A DNA stretch of 64,000 nucleotides from Paenibacillus sp. OVF10 (GTDB lineage Bacteria; Bacillota; Bacilli; Paenibacillales; Paenibacillaceae). The stretch covers positions 5,084,001 through 5,148,000 of the forward strand of contig CP094668.1 in NCBI GenBank assembly GCA_022836915.1. The letters are read 5' to 3'. The first letter of the stretch is position 1. Every line of letters starts with the position of its first letter. The position numbers and the translations under genes were made by a program. The notes below the pieces were generated by a model. That model did not search any database. It was not told where the DNA came from and saw only the letters and a program-made list of their open reading frames with translations. Shown here piece by piece: positions 63,562 to 64,000 of the stretch.

Positions 63562-64000
63562 TTACTGTTCTGCTTTCTGTTTCGCAAGCCATTCGGTCAG
63601 ATGAGTGATCTCTTCATCCGTGACACCTTGAGCAATAGCATTATTGTACTGAGGCTGCATTGCATTGTAGCCTTCTTTGATAATGGTCAGAATCTCTTCC
63701 TGGCTGTGCTTGTCACCTATGCCTCGAAGCGAAGGTCCAGTTGCGCCCTTCATATCAGCCGCATGGCAGCCAATACATCCGGCCTTCTTGTACGTTTCCA
63801 TTGCAGGATCATCCTGTTCCACGATCGCAACTTCTTCTTGCTGTCCAGGTGCATTGGAAACGGGTGGGAGCCCCTGTTCACGCCTCTCCAGCGCTTCTTC
63901 TTCACGTTGAATATGTTCAGGCTTCTGTCCACTTGCTTCCAACTCATGCTCGTAGTGCGTCCACGCTACATTTGTCAGGTAGAATACAGAAATGACCGAC
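63562..64000 (-). CDS. qcrC: Menaquinol:cytochrome c reductase cytochrome b/c subunit, C-terminal part
   Basis: The last 145 residues of a protein that begins beyond the right edge. A membrane segment (SVISVFYLTNVAW) is followed by a Glu-rich linker and a cytochrome c domain with haem motif CIGCH (GCIGCHAADMKGATGPSLRGIG) and the distal Met in GYNAMQPQYN. This matches QcrC of the Bacillus bc complex, and ypjA follows as in B. subtilis. Confidence 0.9.
   Translation of the reverse strand, partial: SVISVFYLTNVAWTHYEHELEASGQKPEHIQREEEALERREQGLPPVSNAPGQQEEVAIVEQDDPAMETYKKAGCIGCHAADMKGATGPSLRGIGDKHSQEEILTIIKEGYNAMQPQYNNAIAQGVTDEEITHLTEWLAKQKAEQ

Overview
The window looks like chromosomal DNA of a Paenibacillus-type, spore-forming Bacillota. 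The reasons are the tandem AMIN/copper-amine-oxidase-like amidases, an S-layer (SLH) protein, a GerMN lipoprotein, a T-box leader on proB, bacillithiol genes, AraC regulators fused to substrate-binding domains, and a stretch (39-64 kb) whose gene order follows the Bacillus subtilis qcrC-ypjA-ypjB-ypjC-ypjD-dapB-mgsA-bshB1-bshA-cca-birA-panBCD-dinG-ypmB-asnS-dnaD block. No prophage, CRISPR array, rRNA or tRNA gene was seen. The only mobile element is one IS200-type insertion sequence.

Layout. 0-3.2 kb: iron island 1 (a flavoprotein reductase, an orphan siderophore-binding lipoprotein, an AraC-SBP regulator, a Fur box). 3.4-7 kb: a heterodimeric ABC exporter. 7.3-11 kb: a two-GTPase dynamin (DynA type) with a very GC-rich alanine linker. 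11.2-11.9 kb: an IS200-like element. 12-20 kb: nth, an SLH protein, a GerMN lipoprotein and two paralogous cell-wall amidases. 20.4-23.8 kb: leuDC and a divergent LysR gene, with a regulator-like palindrome and a Fur-like box between them. 24-28 kb: a nitrilase and iron island 2 (a second AraC-SBP regulator and siderophore-binding lipoprotein, two Fur boxes). 28.3-36 kb: methionine salvage genes (mtnE, mtnWXB) enclosing a T-box-controlled proline set (proB, proA, proC), with two copies of a dispersed repeat. 36-38.5 kb: an ECF sigma / anti-sigma / three-repeat membrane protein operon. 38.6-64 kb: the conserved housekeeping block, including asnS-dnaD, hbd-ackA, a minimal FtsH-like protease with a membrane partner, tseB, mtaD, rex, dinG, panBCD with an unusual leader, birA, cca, bacillithiol genes, dapB and the ypj genes, ending inside qcrC.

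About half of the protein genes are interrupted by single-base frameshifts. Almost all are one-base losses in short homopolymers, and essential genes such as cca are hit. Restoring one base at each site gives full-length proteins of the expected size. I therefore read them as sequence errors and give reconstructed gene spans as CDS; the position of each shift is in the entry.

How the genes work together. Two iron-sensing islands provide siderophore receptors and their intracellular ligand-sensing activators under Fur. LeuCD (a 4Fe-4S enzyme) appears to be activated by the divergent LysR protein, with a Fur-like box nearby. The mtn genes and mtaD recycle methylthioadenosine. The proB T-box ties proline synthesis to uncharged tRNA-Pro. 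Pantothenate, biotin-ligase, bacillithiol and lysine/dipicolinate genes form the conserved metabolic core.
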